From NCBI RefSeq assembly GCF_016861565.1, contig NZ_BOLK01000014.1, positions 1-64,000 on the forward strand: a DNA stretch of 64,000 nt, given 5' to 3'. Position numbers and translations under genes: made by a program. Origin of the DNA: Secundilactobacillus yichangensis. Lineage in GTDB: Bacteria; Bacillota; Bacilli; Lactobacillales; Lactobacillaceae. The notes beneath the pieces were generated by a model. It made no database searches. It saw only the letters and a program-made list of their open reading frames with translations, and was not told the DNA's origin. Shown here in pieces: positions 29,576-39,827 of this stretch. Positions within the stretch are counted from its first letter, which is position 1. Each line of letters opens with the position of its first letter.

Positions 29576-30856
29576 TTATAATTCTTCCACTCGATCACTA
29601 TCTTCGATTTTAACGTCCGCATTCAGCGATGTCAGCTTATCAACAATACTGCCGTATCCGCGTAAAATATTATCAGCGCTGGTAATCGTGGTGGTGCCTT
29701 CAGCCATCAAGGCTGCAATCATTAGTGAGGCCCCGGCACGTATCTCGCCTGCATCTACAGTTGCACCAGTTAGACGATCAGTGTGATCCACTACAATCAT
29801 GTCTTTTTCAGGGCGAATCTTCGCACCCATCTTTTTCAACTCCGGCACGTGCTTCAATCGTTGAGGATAAATGGTATCCACGATAACACTGGAACCCTTC
29901 GCCTTTAATAACAACGGCGTAATCGGCTGCTGAAGGTCAGTCGCAAAACCTGGGAACGGCATCGTTTTAACCTGAATCGCTTTTAGCTGGTTAGATGGTC
30001 CCACATAGGCGGAATCTTCACCAATCTGCAGGTCGACGCCCATTTCAATCAACTTGGCAGTAAACGATTCTAAATGTTCTGGAATGATGTTGTGAATCTC
30101 CACACCGTCACCCATGGCTGCAGCCATGGCTAAATAAGTCCCCGCCTCGATTCGATCAGGAATAATGGTGTGCACGTTCGTTGCTCGCAAAACAGGAACC
30201 CCTTCGATACGAATAACATCCGTTCCGGCACCACGGACATGAGCGCCCATGTTGTTCAAAAAGGTTGCAATATCAATAATCTCCGGCTCCTTAGCAGCGT
30301 TTTCAATAGTGGTCAATCCACTTGCCTTAACAGCTGCCAAAATGGTATTGATCGTGGCACCAACGGAAACCACGTCCAAGAAAATTCGGGCACCGTGCAG
30401 TCCCTTATTACCCGTAGTAATGCGAACTGTTCCATGATCATCCTCGACCTCTGCACCCAGTGCCTTAAAAGCCTTAATGTGTTGATCGATTGGCCGCGGT
30501 CCAATGTTGTCTCCGCCAGGGAACGTCAGCGTGGCACGACCAAAGCGGCCAAGTAGGGCTCCCATAAAGTAATAGGAAGCGCGCAAGCTTTTGATTGCTT
30601 TACTAGGCATTGGCGCCTCCACGATTTCAGTGGGATCAATCGTCAATACGCCATCTTCAAATCTGGAGTGCACGTTCATCGACTCTAAAATCAGCATCAG
30701 ATTATGAACATCTAAAATATCTGGTACCATATCAAATTTAACTGGTGTATCTGCCAGGATTGCCGCTGGTATTAGTGCGACCGTGCTATTTTTAGCGCCA
30801 CCGATGTTGACGCTGCCTGACAGGCGCTGTCCACCGTGGATTATCATTTTTTTCAT
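29576..30856 (-). CDS. murA: UDP-GlcNAc 1-carboxyvinyltransferase with Asp active site
   Basis: First committed step of peptidoglycan synthesis (enolpyruvyl transfer to UDP-GlcNAc). 426 residues with the full two-domain EPSP-synthase-like fold and the N-terminal [16 protein letters not shown] motif. The loop that normally reads PGGC(A/S)IG-RP, with the catalytic Cys targeted by fosfomycin, reads [10 protein letters not shown] here: Asp116 (codon GAC) replaces Cys. The Cys-to-Asp form is known to be active and fosfomycin-insensitive in other bacteria. Position between pyrG and rpmE matches the second paralogue (murAB/murZ) of Bacillus. Promoter TTGTAT-N17-TATGAT lies upstream. Confidence 0.93.
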   Translation of the reverse strand: MKKMIIHGGQRLSGSVNIGGAKNSTVALIPAAILADTPVKFDMVPDILDVHNLMLILESMNVHSRFEDGVLTIDPTEIVEAPMPSKAIKSLRASYYFMGALLGRFGRATLTFPGGDNIGPRPIDQHIKAFKALGAEVEDDHGTVRITTGNKGLHGARIFLDVVSVGATINTILAAVKASGLTTIENAAKEPEIIDIATFLNNMGAHVRGAGTDVIRIEGVPVLRATNVHTIIPDRIEAGTYLAMAAAMGDGVEIHNIIPEHLESFTAKLIEMGVDLQIGEDSAYVGPSNQLKAIQVKTMPFPGFATDLQQPITPLLLKAKGSSVIVDTIYPQRLKHVPELKKMGAKIRPEKDMIVVDHTDRLTGATVDAGEIRAGASLMIAALMAEGTTTITSADNILRGYGSIVDKLTSLNADVKIEDSDRVEEL

Positions 30857-30905
30857 GACGTAATTTTCCTCTACTATAAAGTCGTGCGTGAAGCAGTCTT
30901 AACTA

Positions 30906-30934
30906 ATCATAAATAATGAACAGTTAAAATACAA
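30906..30934 (-). promoter_or_regulatory. murA promoter
   Basis: Minus strand TTGTAT (30929-30934), 17 nt, TATGAT (30906-30911), 50 nt before the start. Confidence 0.6.
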
Positions 30935-31006
30935 TAGTTTAACGTCGATTCTGTTAAATTGTAATATTTGAAGTTTTAACACAGCTTGAAAATACTGCCT
31001 ATCGCG

Positions 31007-31044
31007 ATAAAAAAGCCACGTGACCATAATGACCACGCGGCTTT
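31007..31044 (-). terminator. pyrG terminator
   Basis: Minus strand AAAGCCGCGTGGTC pairs with GGTCACGTGGCTTT (three wobbles) around a 7-8 nt loop, followed by a T-run. It begins 14 nt past the stop. Confidence 0.85.
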
Positions 31045-31057
31045 CTAATTGTTTTAC

Positions 31058-32686
<1,629 letters not shown>

Positions 32687-32717
32687 TTAGTTTAGGGAAA
32701 AACAATCGTAAACCAAT

Positions 32718-32749
32718 AAAAAGCTCCCTATTCATAACGAATAGGGAGC
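32718..32749 (-). promoter_or_regulatory. pyrG leader terminator/attenuator
   Basis: Perfect 11 bp GCTCCCTATTC/GAATAGGGAGC with 5 nt loop (32723-32749), then five T (32718-32722). Its 5' arm has CUCCCU, to which a reiteratively G-extended transcript start could pair to block termination, as established for Bacillus pyrG. Confidence 0.85.
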
Positions 32750-32789
32750 GGTTATTCCGAACGTTGACCTTGCGATTCCTCGTAAGGTG

Positions 32790-32828
32790 CCCAAAAAACA
32801 TAATAACAAGTTGTCACTTTTCCGTCAA
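32790..32828 (-). promoter_or_regulatory. pyrG promoter with GGGC start site
   Basis: Minus strand TTGACG (32823-32828), 17 nt, TATTAT (32800-32805), 7 nt, then GGGCACC with the first G at 32792. The GGGC initiation sequence is the feature needed for CTP-dependent G-stuttering. Confidence 0.85.
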
Positions 32829-32882
32829 GCCCTAGCCTCATTTAAATTATCATAGAATGGTGGAAGGCCAAAACGAAGGGAC

Positions 32883-32910
32883 AAAAAAACTCAGCCATCA
32901 TAGCTGAGTT
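32883..32910 (-). terminator. rpoE terminator
   Basis: AACTCAGC/GCTGAGTT (32889-32896/32903-32910) with six T on the minus strand. It separates rpoE from the pyrG promoter. Confidence 0.85.
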
Positions 32911-32916
32911 CTGAAA

Positions 32917-33552
32917 CTATTTACTTGATTCCTCGTCGTCATCGCCGAAGTCATCATCATCTTCATTAAATTCTGATAACTGACCTTCAATGCCATCTGG
33001 CATGCTGTCGTCATCGTCATCATCATCGCCATCGTCGATATCAGCTAAATCTTTCTTGTACTTACCAAGTTCTTTAGTATCATCGTCGGTGTCATCATCG
33101 TCATCTTCGTCGTAATCAGCATCAAGATCGTCATCATCTACATCAACGTCGTCTTGATCTTCAGGATCATCATCGTCGTAATCAATGACATCATCATCGT
33201 CAGCTGAATCAGCTAAGAAAGCATTAACCTTCTTGTGCTTCTTCGTCTTCGGATGCTCCTCATCTTCTTCTGCACCGACAGTAGCTTCATCGATTGATTC
33301 GAAGGGATACCAGGTTCGTAAACCCCAGACGTTATCACCTAACGAAATGAAACTGCCATCAATGTTCAAATCAGTATAGAATTGAGAAAGCCGCTCGCGA
33401 ATTTCCTTATCCGAGTCGCCCAGGTATGCCTGTACCTCATTGGCTAAGTCAACAAACGACATGGCATCCCCACGTTCAGACAAAATGGCGTGAGCTACTT
33501 CAATCATCGATAATTCGTTTTTATTTTGGCCTTCTAAGACTTTTAATTCCAA
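32917..33552 (-). CDS. rpoE: RNA polymerase delta subunit
   Basis: Firmicute-specific RNA polymerase subunit that speeds recycling and makes initiation responsive to nucleotide levels. A folded N-terminal HARE-HTH-like domain ([29 protein letters not shown] ..., residues about 12-85) is followed by an extremely acidic, Asp-rich disordered tail (about 110-211). I choose TTG 33552 ([19 protein letters not shown]), 211 residues, with GGAAGGG about 12 nt upstream; the GTG at 33573 lacks a ribosome site. The tail is longer than in Bacillus (173 residues in total), as usual in lactobacilli. Confidence 0.93.
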   Translation of the reverse strand: MELKVLEGQNKNELSMIEVAHAILSERGDAMSFVDLANEVQAYLGDSDKEIRERLSQFYTDLNIDGSFISLGDNVWGLRTWYPFESIDEATVGAEEDEEHPKTKKHKKVNAFLADSADDDDVIDYDDDDPEDQDDVDVDDDDLDADYDEDDDDDTDDDTKELGKYKKDLADIDDGDDDDDDDSMPDGIEGQLSEFNEDDDDFGDDDEESSK

Positions 33553-33596
33553 ACTGGTGCACGTCCCTTCCACAGTCTACGAACCACTATACTAGA

Positions 33597-34040
33597 TTAG
33601 ACCGTAAATTGCAATCGAATCTCGTAATTTCCCAACAATTGTTCACCAGCATAAAGTAGGTAGTCAATTGATGCTGAACCGCCAAACGGCCGTTCATGAA
33701 AGCCTACCCGCAATTGCGGCGTTACCGTTTCAACTGGTACTAAGCCATACGGGGTCCGGTACGTTGCCCGAATCCGCTTACCCGCACTGAAGTGCATCCG
33801 TAAACGATTAGTCCCGTTACGGGTTAACGTCACGTCACCGTTAGGCAAAAATTTAATGGTGACTGGTACGTTACCTTCATCACCGTCAGAATCCGGTTCC
33901 TGATACCGTAAATAAATTGTCTCGCCGATTTGCACGATCTGACCCTCTACATCGATGGCATAGTCTGAAGACTGGCCATCCTGTACGGTATGAGTCGTTA
34001 AGTGAATGCCAACTGGAATGCTGGTTGACAAGTCATCCAT
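33597..34040 (-). CDS. ywiB: DUF1934 beta-barrel protein (YwiB-like)
   Basis: 147-residue cytoplasmic protein made almost wholly of beta strands, with the family pattern IVQIGETIYLRYQEP ... VPVTIKFLPNGDVTLTRNGTNRLRMHF ... TPYGLVPVETVTPQLRVGF. DUF1934 proteins adopt a calycin-like barrel; the ligand and function are unknown. It is close to rpoE, as ywiB is near rpoE in Bacillus. The two are separated by 44 nt and are probably co-transcribed. ATG follows GGAAGGG. Confidence 0.88.
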   Translation of the reverse strand: MDDLSTSIPVGIHLTTHTVQDGQSSDYAIDVEGQIVQIGETIYLRYQEPDSDGDEGNVPVTIKFLPNGDVTLTRNGTNRLRMHFSAGKRIRATYRTPYGLVPVETVTPQLRVGFHERPFGGSASIDYLLYAGEQLLGNYEIRLQFTV

Positions 34041-34279
34041 TGCAACCCTTCCTTTCCATTTTTAATACGCTGTGTTCATTATAACGCTTTTATCCGAGAT
34101 TTTGCACGATTAAACTCGGTCCTGATGTGCCTCCCAAAAGCACCGCTAATACCCGCTATAACACACTTAGTTGCCAGCTTATTAATGCTGAAATAATGGG
34201 CTAGTCCAAAATTAGTGACGTAGCTCTGGATTTCCGTTATAATGAATGAAGAATTGTTTTTAAATCAATGAGGGATATT

Positions 34280-35104
34280 ATGAAAAGACAAACCTTGTTT
34301 TCATCTCTGCAAGTGATCGATACGCCATTGAATAGAGACAGTAAACTGGCGGCTTTTGGCATGACCAATGCCCTACTGGATCTCTGCGGTGACACCGATC
34401 AAGCACTGCTACATTTTTGGACGTTACCGCCAACCTTAATTTTGGGTTTAAAGGACCGTCATTTGCCAAAATTACAGGCCGCGTTGAAAACGGTCACCGG
34501 TAACGGTTACGACTATTTCATTCGTAATTCTGGTGGCTTGGCGGTAGTCAGCGATGGCGGCGTCCTAAACGTCTCGCTGTTCATTCCGCAAACCTCATCG
34601 CACCATTTATCAGTCGATGATGGTTACGAGCTCATGAAACAGCTCCTTGCGCAGACCTTCCCAAGTTTACCCATTGAAAGCCGAGAAATCACGCATTCCT
34701 ATTGTCCAGGTGACTATGATCTTAGTGTTAATGGTCAAAAGTTCGCTGGTATTTCACAGCGTCGAAGTACTCAAGCACTGGTAATAATGGCTTACATCAG
34801 TGTTTTAGGCGACCAAACCTTTCGCGGTTCGATGGTGCGTGATTTCTACGATACCGGCTTAGCTGGTCAGCCCAATGAATTAGACTTCCCAGAAGTCTGG
34901 CCTCAAACGATGATCAATATTGCTGATGCACTTCATCAGCCATTGACCATTGATGAAGTAAAAGGTGCCATTCTGTCAGCTTATCAGCAACAGGGGGTAC
35001 AACTGGATTTAACCACGTTGATGACCAGTACCCGGTCACCGCAATTTCAGCAAACTTATAATCAGGAACTCGCCAAGATGCAGAAACGGCAGCTTGGCAT
35101 TTAA
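34280..35104 (+). CDS. Lipoate/octanoate protein-ligase family enzyme (YwfL/LipL-like)
   Basis: Member of the BPL/LPL catalytic family, 274 residues. Recognisable pieces are LILGLKDRHLPKLQAAL, the RNSGGLAVVSDGGVLNVSL strand-loop (normally RRxSGGGAVxxDxGxxNxS), YCPGDYDLSVNGQKFAGISQRR with the conserved Lys, and a C-terminal helical part. In Bacillus, LipL is the amidotransferase moving octanoyl from GcvH to E2 proteins; whether this protein acts the same way here is inferred. The start is ATG 34280 with GAGGGAT upstream; the ATG at 34268 overlaps that ribosome site. First of a run with the HD and HAD genes. Confidence 0.85.
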   Translation: MKRQTLFSSLQVIDTPLNRDSKLAAFGMTNALLDLCGDTDQALLHFWTLPPTLILGLKDRHLPKLQAALKTVTGNGYDYFIRNSGGLAVVSDGGVLNVSLFIPQTSSHHLSVDDGYELMKQLLAQTFPSLPIESREITHSYCPGDYDLSVNGQKFAGISQRRSTQALVIMAYISVLGDQTFRGSMVRDFYDTGLAGQPNELDFPEVWPQTMINIADALHQPLTIDEVKGAILSAYQQQGVQLDLTTLMTSTRSPQFQQTYNQELAKMQKRQLGI

Positions 35105-35127
35105 CTTTAAAGGAGGCAGTGTCAACA

Positions 35128-36477
35128 TTGCCATATCAAGCAGAACGGCTCCCCCGCGAAAAGGTTTTTCGCGATCCCGTTCATAATTATATCTACATTC
35201 AGCACCGCATTATTTTAGATTTGATCAACACCAAAGAATTTCAGCGGTTACGGCGGATCAAACAGCTGGGAACCGCGTCCTTAGTTTTCCATGGCGCTGA
35301 ACATACCCGGTTTACACACTCGCTGGGAGTTTACGAAATTACTCGGCGGATTTGCGACAATTTTCAGCGCAACTATCCAACCAAGACGCCAGGTGACGGC
35401 CTTTGGGATGATAATGAGCGGCTGGTTGCACTGTGTGCGGCACTGCTGCACGACATCGGCCACGGCCCATATAGCCACACTTTTGAGCACATCTTTCAGA
35501 CCGATCACGAAGCCATTACAGTTGCTATCCTCACGTCGCCGACAACCGAGGTCAATCAGGTGCTTCGCCAGGTTAGTCCTGAGTTTCCTGTTCAGGTTGC
35601 ATCCGTGATTCAAAAAACTTACCCTAATCCACAAGTTGTTCAAATGATTTCTAGTCAAATCGATGCCGACCGGATGGATTATCTCCTGCGTGACGCTTAT
35701 CATACCGGAACGAAGTACGGTACCTTTGATCTGACCCGGATCTTAAGGGTCATGCGGCCGTACAAAGATGGTATTTGTTTTGAAATCAGCGGCATGCATG
35801 CAGTGGAAGATTACATTGTCAGCCGCTTTCAAATGTACCAGCAAATTTATTTTCACCCGGTATCCCGTTCGATGGAAGTGATCTTGAACCACTTACTGAA
35901 GCGGGCTAAGGAAGATTACGAAAAAGCCAGCAATAAGAACGAAGCAGCTGCACCATACCTGCTGTTTCCCTTCTTCAATCATGAATTTGATTTAGACGAT
36001 TATCTGTTACTTGATGATGGAACGCTCACCACGTACTTCGCTCACTGGCGGCAGTCTAGCGATCCCATCCTGGCCGATCTGGCGCACCGTTTCTTAGACC
36101 GGAAGCCCCTGAAATCCGTCAAGTTTGACGAACAAACTCAAGCTAAGATTCCCGAATTACGGCAATTAATTGAAAAAGCTGGTTTCAATTCCACTTATTA
36201 CACTGCTACTAACAATAGTTACGATCTGCCTTACGACGCATACGACCCTAAGATGAAGAAGCCAATGACGCAAATCGAACTGATGCAATCCGATGGCCAG
36301 CTCATCGAGCTTTCCACCGTAAGTGCGTTAGTCAGTGCGATTACCGGTAAATTCTCCGGTGATCAGCGTTTCTTCTTCCCGAAGGAAATGCTGTCTTCAA
36401 AGGAAAGCAACGTTGAACTTTTCGACCCTGTTTACAAGGCATTTCAGACTCATTTGCATAACGACTACATCATTTAA
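35128..36477 (+). CDS. HD-domain phosphohydrolase (YwfO-like)
   Basis: Metal-dependent phosphohydrolase of the dGTPase-like HD superfamily. Motifs: RLRRIKQLGTASLVFHGAEHTRFTHSLG (first metal His), ALLHDIGHGPYSHTFEH (HD pair, about 107-123) and SQIDADRMDYLLRDAYHTG (conserved Asp). Length about 449. Homologues include Bacillus YwfO, and the preceding gene is YwfL-like, so context agrees; the nucleotide substrate is not certain. The start is TTG 35128 (MPYQAERLPREKVFRDPVHN), 11 nt after AGGAGG; GTG 35119 is only 2 nt from it and less likely. Confidence 0.9.
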   Translation: MPYQAERLPREKVFRDPVHNYIYIQHRIILDLINTKEFQRLRRIKQLGTASLVFHGAEHTRFTHSLGVYEITRRICDNFQRNYPTKTPGDGLWDDNERLVALCAALLHDIGHGPYSHTFEHIFQTDHEAITVAILTSPTTEVNQVLRQVSPEFPVQVASVIQKTYPNPQVVQMISSQIDADRMDYLLRDAYHTGTKYGTFDLTRILRVMRPYKDGICFEISGMHAVEDYIVSRFQMYQQIYFHPVSRSMEVILNHLLKRAKEDYEKASNKNEAAAPYLLFPFFNHEFDLDDYLLLDDGTLTTYFAHWRQSSDPILADLAHRFLDRKPLKSVKFDEQTQAKIPELRQLIEKAGFNSTYYTATNNSYDLPYDAYDPKMKKPMTQIELMQSDGQLIELSTVSALVSAITGKFSGDQRFFFPKEMLSSKESNVELFDPVYKAFQTHLHNDYII

Positions 36478-36496
36478 TTAATTAAGGAGCTTACGC

Positions 36497-37303
36497 ATGG
36501 CAATCAAACTTATCGCAATTGATATCGATGGTACGTTAGTTAACGACCGCAAACAATTGACACAGCACACAATCGACACGGTAACCAAGGCACGTCAAAA
36601 GGGCATTAAAGTTGTCCTTTGCACTGGCCGGCCAATCACTGGTGTGCACCAATACTTAAAGCCGTTGAACATTAGTGGTGACGACGAATACGTTGTTACC
36701 TTCAACGGCAGCCTGGCTCAAACGATTTCCGGTACCCCGATCGTTAGTCACAACATCACGCTTGAAGACTATATCGACTTAGAAACAGTGGCACGTAAAG
36801 CTAAAATTCATTTTCACATGGAAACGCTCGACCACATTTATACGGCTAACCGCGACATCAGCCCCTACACGATTGCTGAATCGTTTCTGGTTCAAATGCC
36901 AATTCGGTACAGGACACCGGAAGAAATCACGGACGATCTTTCAATTTCAAAGGGAATGTTCATTGATGATCCAAAATTACTATCAACTTTTATTAAGAAC
37001 TTTCCAGAGGAATTAAGAGAACGCTTCTACGTGGTTCAAAGCGAACCTTACTTCTTTGAAGCCATGAATAAAAAAGCCAGCAAAGGTAATGCCATTGCTG
37101 AACTGGCAACCAAGCTAGGCTTTACTTCAGATGAAGTCATGGCCATGGGTGACCAGGGTAACGACTTGACTATGGTGAAATACGCCGGCACTGGTGTGGC
37201 AATGGGTAATGCCATTGATGAGGTCAAGGAAGCTGCACAATTTATTACTAAAACCAATGAGGAAGATGGCGTCGCTTACGCCATTGAAAAGTTTGCACTC
37301 TAA
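36497..37303 (+). CDS. Cof-type HAD phosphatase (YidA-like)
   Basis: Sugar-phosphate-type phosphatase of HAD subfamily IIB, 268 residues. Motif [11 protein letters not shown] (nucleophile Asp9), motif II LCTGRP, motif III Lys in [12 protein letters not shown], motif [25 protein letters not shown]. The closest recognisable group is Cof/YidA; the substrate is unknown. AAGGAG lies 8 nt before the ATG and 20 nt after the HD-gene stop, so the two are co-transcribed. A perfect 19 bp terminator ends the unit. Confidence 0.93.
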   Translation: MAIKLIAIDIDGTLVNDRKQLTQHTIDTVTKARQKGIKVVLCTGRPITGVHQYLKPLNISGDDEYVVTFNGSLAQTISGTPIVSHNITLEDYIDLETVARKAKIHFHMETLDHIYTANRDISPYTIAESFLVQMPIRYRTPEEITDDLSISKGMFIDDPKLLSTFIKNFPEELRERFYVVQSEPYFFEAMNKKASKGNAIAELATKLGFTSDEVMAMGDQGNDLTMVKYAGTGVAMGNAIDEVKEAAQFITKTNEEDGVAYAIEKFAL

Positions 37304-37317
37304 TTAATCATTTCCAC

Positions 37318-37368
37318 AAAAAGAAGGCTAACCCTTGGTTGTCATGACTAAGGGTTAGCCTTCTTTTT
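37318..37368. terminator. Bidirectional terminator, HAD gene/DUF3899 gene
   Basis: Perfect 19 bp arms AAAAAGAAGGCTAACCCTT (37318-37336) and the complement (37350-37368), 13 nt loop. Built-in A- and T-runs serve the two converging genes. Confidence 0.92.
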
Positions 37369-37379
37369 GTAACGCCTGC

Positions 37380-37730
37380 TCACACCGTCAAAATAATGCC
37401 TAACGCAATCAGTCCGATGGCGTTGATCAAGCAAAACCAGGCGTACTTGTTCACTACGATTGGCGCGTTCTTCAGCCGGCCAACTTCTCGAACGGGTACC
37501 TTTTCTTCGGGCAAAGGTTCTTCACCCTTACGCCGCCGTCTACGCCAGCCGGCAAATAGATGCCCCTTTTCCAAAACGAAAAACGCGGCACCCATTAAAA
37601 AGACCAAACCCAGCATAAACCAGAAGTTTGCCACAACAATGATGGATTGCCATGGCAGGGTCAGCAGTCCCGCAATAATAATGACTGCTAAGGTCAGCAA
37701 CGCCCAGCGATACCGTTTTATCCTTTTCAA
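37380..37730 (-). CDS. Small membrane protein, DUF3899-like
   Basis: 116 residues with three hydrophobic segments (about 8-26, 32-52 and 96-114). A basic RRRRRKGEEPLPEEKVPVRE loop lies between helices 2 and 3. Layout and length match DUF3899 proteins of Bacilli, whose function is unknown. It starts about 80 nt from the DUF2207 gene, with RBS GGTGAG. No operon partner gives a functional hint. Confidence 0.75.
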   Translation of the reverse strand: MKRIKRYRWALLTLAVIIIAGLLTLPWQSIIVVANFWFMLGLVFLMGAAFFVLEKGHLFAGWRRRRRKGEEPLPEEKVPVREVGRLKNAPIVVNKYAWFCLINAIGLIALGIILTV

Positions 37731-37811
37731 TTCATCTCACCTATTCAACTATTATTGTGCTCTAGCATAGTTGAGATTCGACTTTGGTGCAAGTCTTTTC
37801 GGTTTGCTGAT

Positions 37812-39683
37812 TTAAAACGCACCGCCACCGGAACCGCCACCAAAGCCTCCTGAACTACCACCGCTGAAGCCACCGGAGCCACCGCTGCCTGATGAAAAAT
37901 CAGAACTGTCACTAGTGCTCGTATCGGCACTAGCCGCGGTGAAAGTTGATGTGAAAGCAGTACTGAAATCAGCACCCGAGTATTGATCATCCAAGTACAT
38001 TGGGTAATAGCTCTGGAAAAACGGCGTTAATTCAGCAGCACTAAAGTTAGCCGCCATTGCCTTCAACACCCGTTTAGCAAGACCGAATGCAACCGCGTAT
38101 GGTAGCATCCGTTCCCACAAAATCAAATCACCAACTTGTGAACGATCAAATTCCCCAATATCATGCAACATACTACGGAAATTACGAATTTGACCGACTG
38201 CGTCCTCGCCGGCCTGATTGTAGTGGGCCACATGGCGCATGTACTTAATTGCCACCGCAATACTGGTAACAATATAGCCAACACTTACGATCACGCCTGC
38301 AACGCGTAAAACGGGAAGTGTCAAGAAGATTGCAGCCATGGAACTGAAGCCGCCAAGAATCACACTAAACACGATTAGCAGCCAGCCCTTAGTTCCAACA
38401 TCATCAGTCTGATGATTGAAAAGCCCCAGTGCATCCGTTTTCTCGTAAGACGCCTTTCGCCAAGCCGTGAATTTTTGGTTCAACGTCAATGAATGAGGAT
38501 GATTGAGGTTATAATCATCAATTTCACCTAAAGTGAACGTGCGCTCAGGCTTATTCCCTTTACCCACTGTGTTAAATAAGAATGCCAATAATGGATCGTT
38601 TTGATGTTCCACTTTCATCTTGGGCGTTTCTGTAATCCGGTAAGTGGTCGAAAAATGGTCCTTATCAGGTTTAATCGTCAATTCGCCATTGGCAGCTAAT
38701 TCCATGAGCCAAGCTGTAAACGCCTTGGCATCTGGTTGACTCTCAGTCAAGATACTTTGACTGGTCACGGCCGAATAACTGGGAATTTCAAAGTTATGAA
38801 CCTTTGGTGTTTCTTTGACCGGCGAACCAACGTGCTTTTTGAACCAGCGCAATCTGCTTAGCAGATAGAAAACGCCGATTCCGAGCAAAACCACCATCAC
38901 ACCAAGTGGTATCAGCAACGCCTGAAGCCGTTTCAGATTAGCTTGCCTGGCTAGCTTCGCTTCTTGTTTTTGAACGGTTGCTAAACGTTTTTTATCAGAA
39001 GTCCTCGAATTAGCCGAAGTGACCGTGGTCGGAAAGACCATGTGACTTTCAACGAAAGTTTTTGCTGGTACTTTGGCAACGGTCATCATCACCTTACCAG
39101 CCTCTTTATCAACTTCGGTGTGACCGCTTAACGGACCGTGTGTCCAAGCCTGCAGCTGTTTCACGTTTTTCGCTGGGAGCTGAACTGTGATTTGAACGTG
39201 ATTCAGTGGTATCTCCCAACCCGTGCCAATAATTTTCCAGTTCAGTTCAGCAGTATCAGCACAGTTAACGACCACGTGTCTAAGCCGATACTTGTATGTG
39301 TACGTCACGTTTTCATCAGAGGCCACGTGATAGACCTTGATTTGATAGACCTTACCCAAAGTTGACGTCTCAAATGTGTCGGGTGCTCCAGGATTACGTG
39401 AACTGGCAACCGTCTTGTCACCGTTGCTTAAAATAGTCACGGTAGGTTTGCCGGCTATCCCACCAGTACCAGCGTAATCCTGCTTAAGGAAAACACCATG
39501 ATAGAGGCCATCGAACTGATATTTAATACGTTGTGTTACATCTGCATCACCGTTTTTTTCAACATTAACGTTGATGTGATAGCGATCGATACTGTAGCTC
39601 GATGCCGTGGCTTTACTGCCCCCCAATCCCCAAAACAGCACAGTCATAACTAGTGCTAACAAAAATAATAGTCGCTTTCTCAT
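37812..39683 (-). CDS. DUF2207 membrane protein
   Basis: Signal peptide (RKRLLFLLALVMTVLFWGLGGSKATA), an extracellular N-terminal beta domain (YSIDRYHINVNVEKNGDADVTQRIKYQFDG ..., about 30-225), then membrane segments near 255-275, 445-465 and 470-490. A cytosolic part follows, and the C-terminal Ser/Gly tail is GGSGGFSGGSSGGFGGG. This is the YciQ-like DUF2207 architecture, function unknown. The start is ATG 39683 with GGAGGGGAGTG upstream (623 residues); the upstream Met-rich extension in the frame overlaps that ribosome site. Confidence 0.88.
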   Translation of the reverse strand: MRKRLLFLLALVMTVLFWGLGGSKATASSYSIDRYHINVNVEKNGDADVTQRIKYQFDGLYHGVFLKQDYAGTGGIAGKPTVTILSNGDKTVASSRNPGAPDTFETSTLGKVYQIKVYHVASDENVTYTYKYRLRHVVVNCADTAELNWKIIGTGWEIPLNHVQITVQLPAKNVKQLQAWTHGPLSGHTEVDKEAGKVMMTVAKVPAKTFVESHMVFPTTVTSANSRTSDKKRLATVQKQEAKLARQANLKRLQALLIPLGVMVVLLGIGVFYLLSRLRWFKKHVGSPVKETPKVHNFEIPSYSAVTSQSILTESQPDAKAFTAWLMELAANGELTIKPDKDHFSTTYRITETPKMKVEHQNDPLLAFLFNTVGKGNKPERTFTLGEIDDYNLNHPHSLTLNQKFTAWRKASYEKTDALGLFNHQTDDVGTKGWLLIVFSVILGGFSSMAAIFLTLPVLRVAGVIVSVGYIVTSIAVAIKYMRHVAHYNQAGEDAVGQIRNFRSMLHDIGEFDRSQVGDLILWERMLPYAVAFGLAKRVLKAMAANFSAAELTPFFQSYYPMYLDDQYSGADFSTAFTSTFTAASADTSTSDSSDFSSGSGGSGGFSGGSSGGFGGGSGGGAF

Positions 39684-39767
39684 TTTGACACTCCCCTCCA
39701 TACTCATCATCATTTTATCAAACTATAACTTGTTTTACCGGTTAAACTGCTAAATATTTGAAATTAA

Positions 39768-39815
39768 AAAGAGCAGCCAGACACCTAGCTAATGACTAGA
39801 CATCTGGCTGCTCTT
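39768..39815 (-). terminator. ABC-exporter gene terminator
   Basis: Minus strand AGAGCAGCCAGA ... TCTGGCTGCTCT with inner TCTAG/CTAG pairing, followed by TTTTT. It starts 12 nt after the stop. Confidence 0.85.
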
Positions 39816-39827
39816 CATATTTTTCTT

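Noticed and set aside
37745-37990. 81-codon frame rich in Val/Ala
   Set aside because: Out-of-frame copy of the Ser/Gly tail of the DUF2207 protein.
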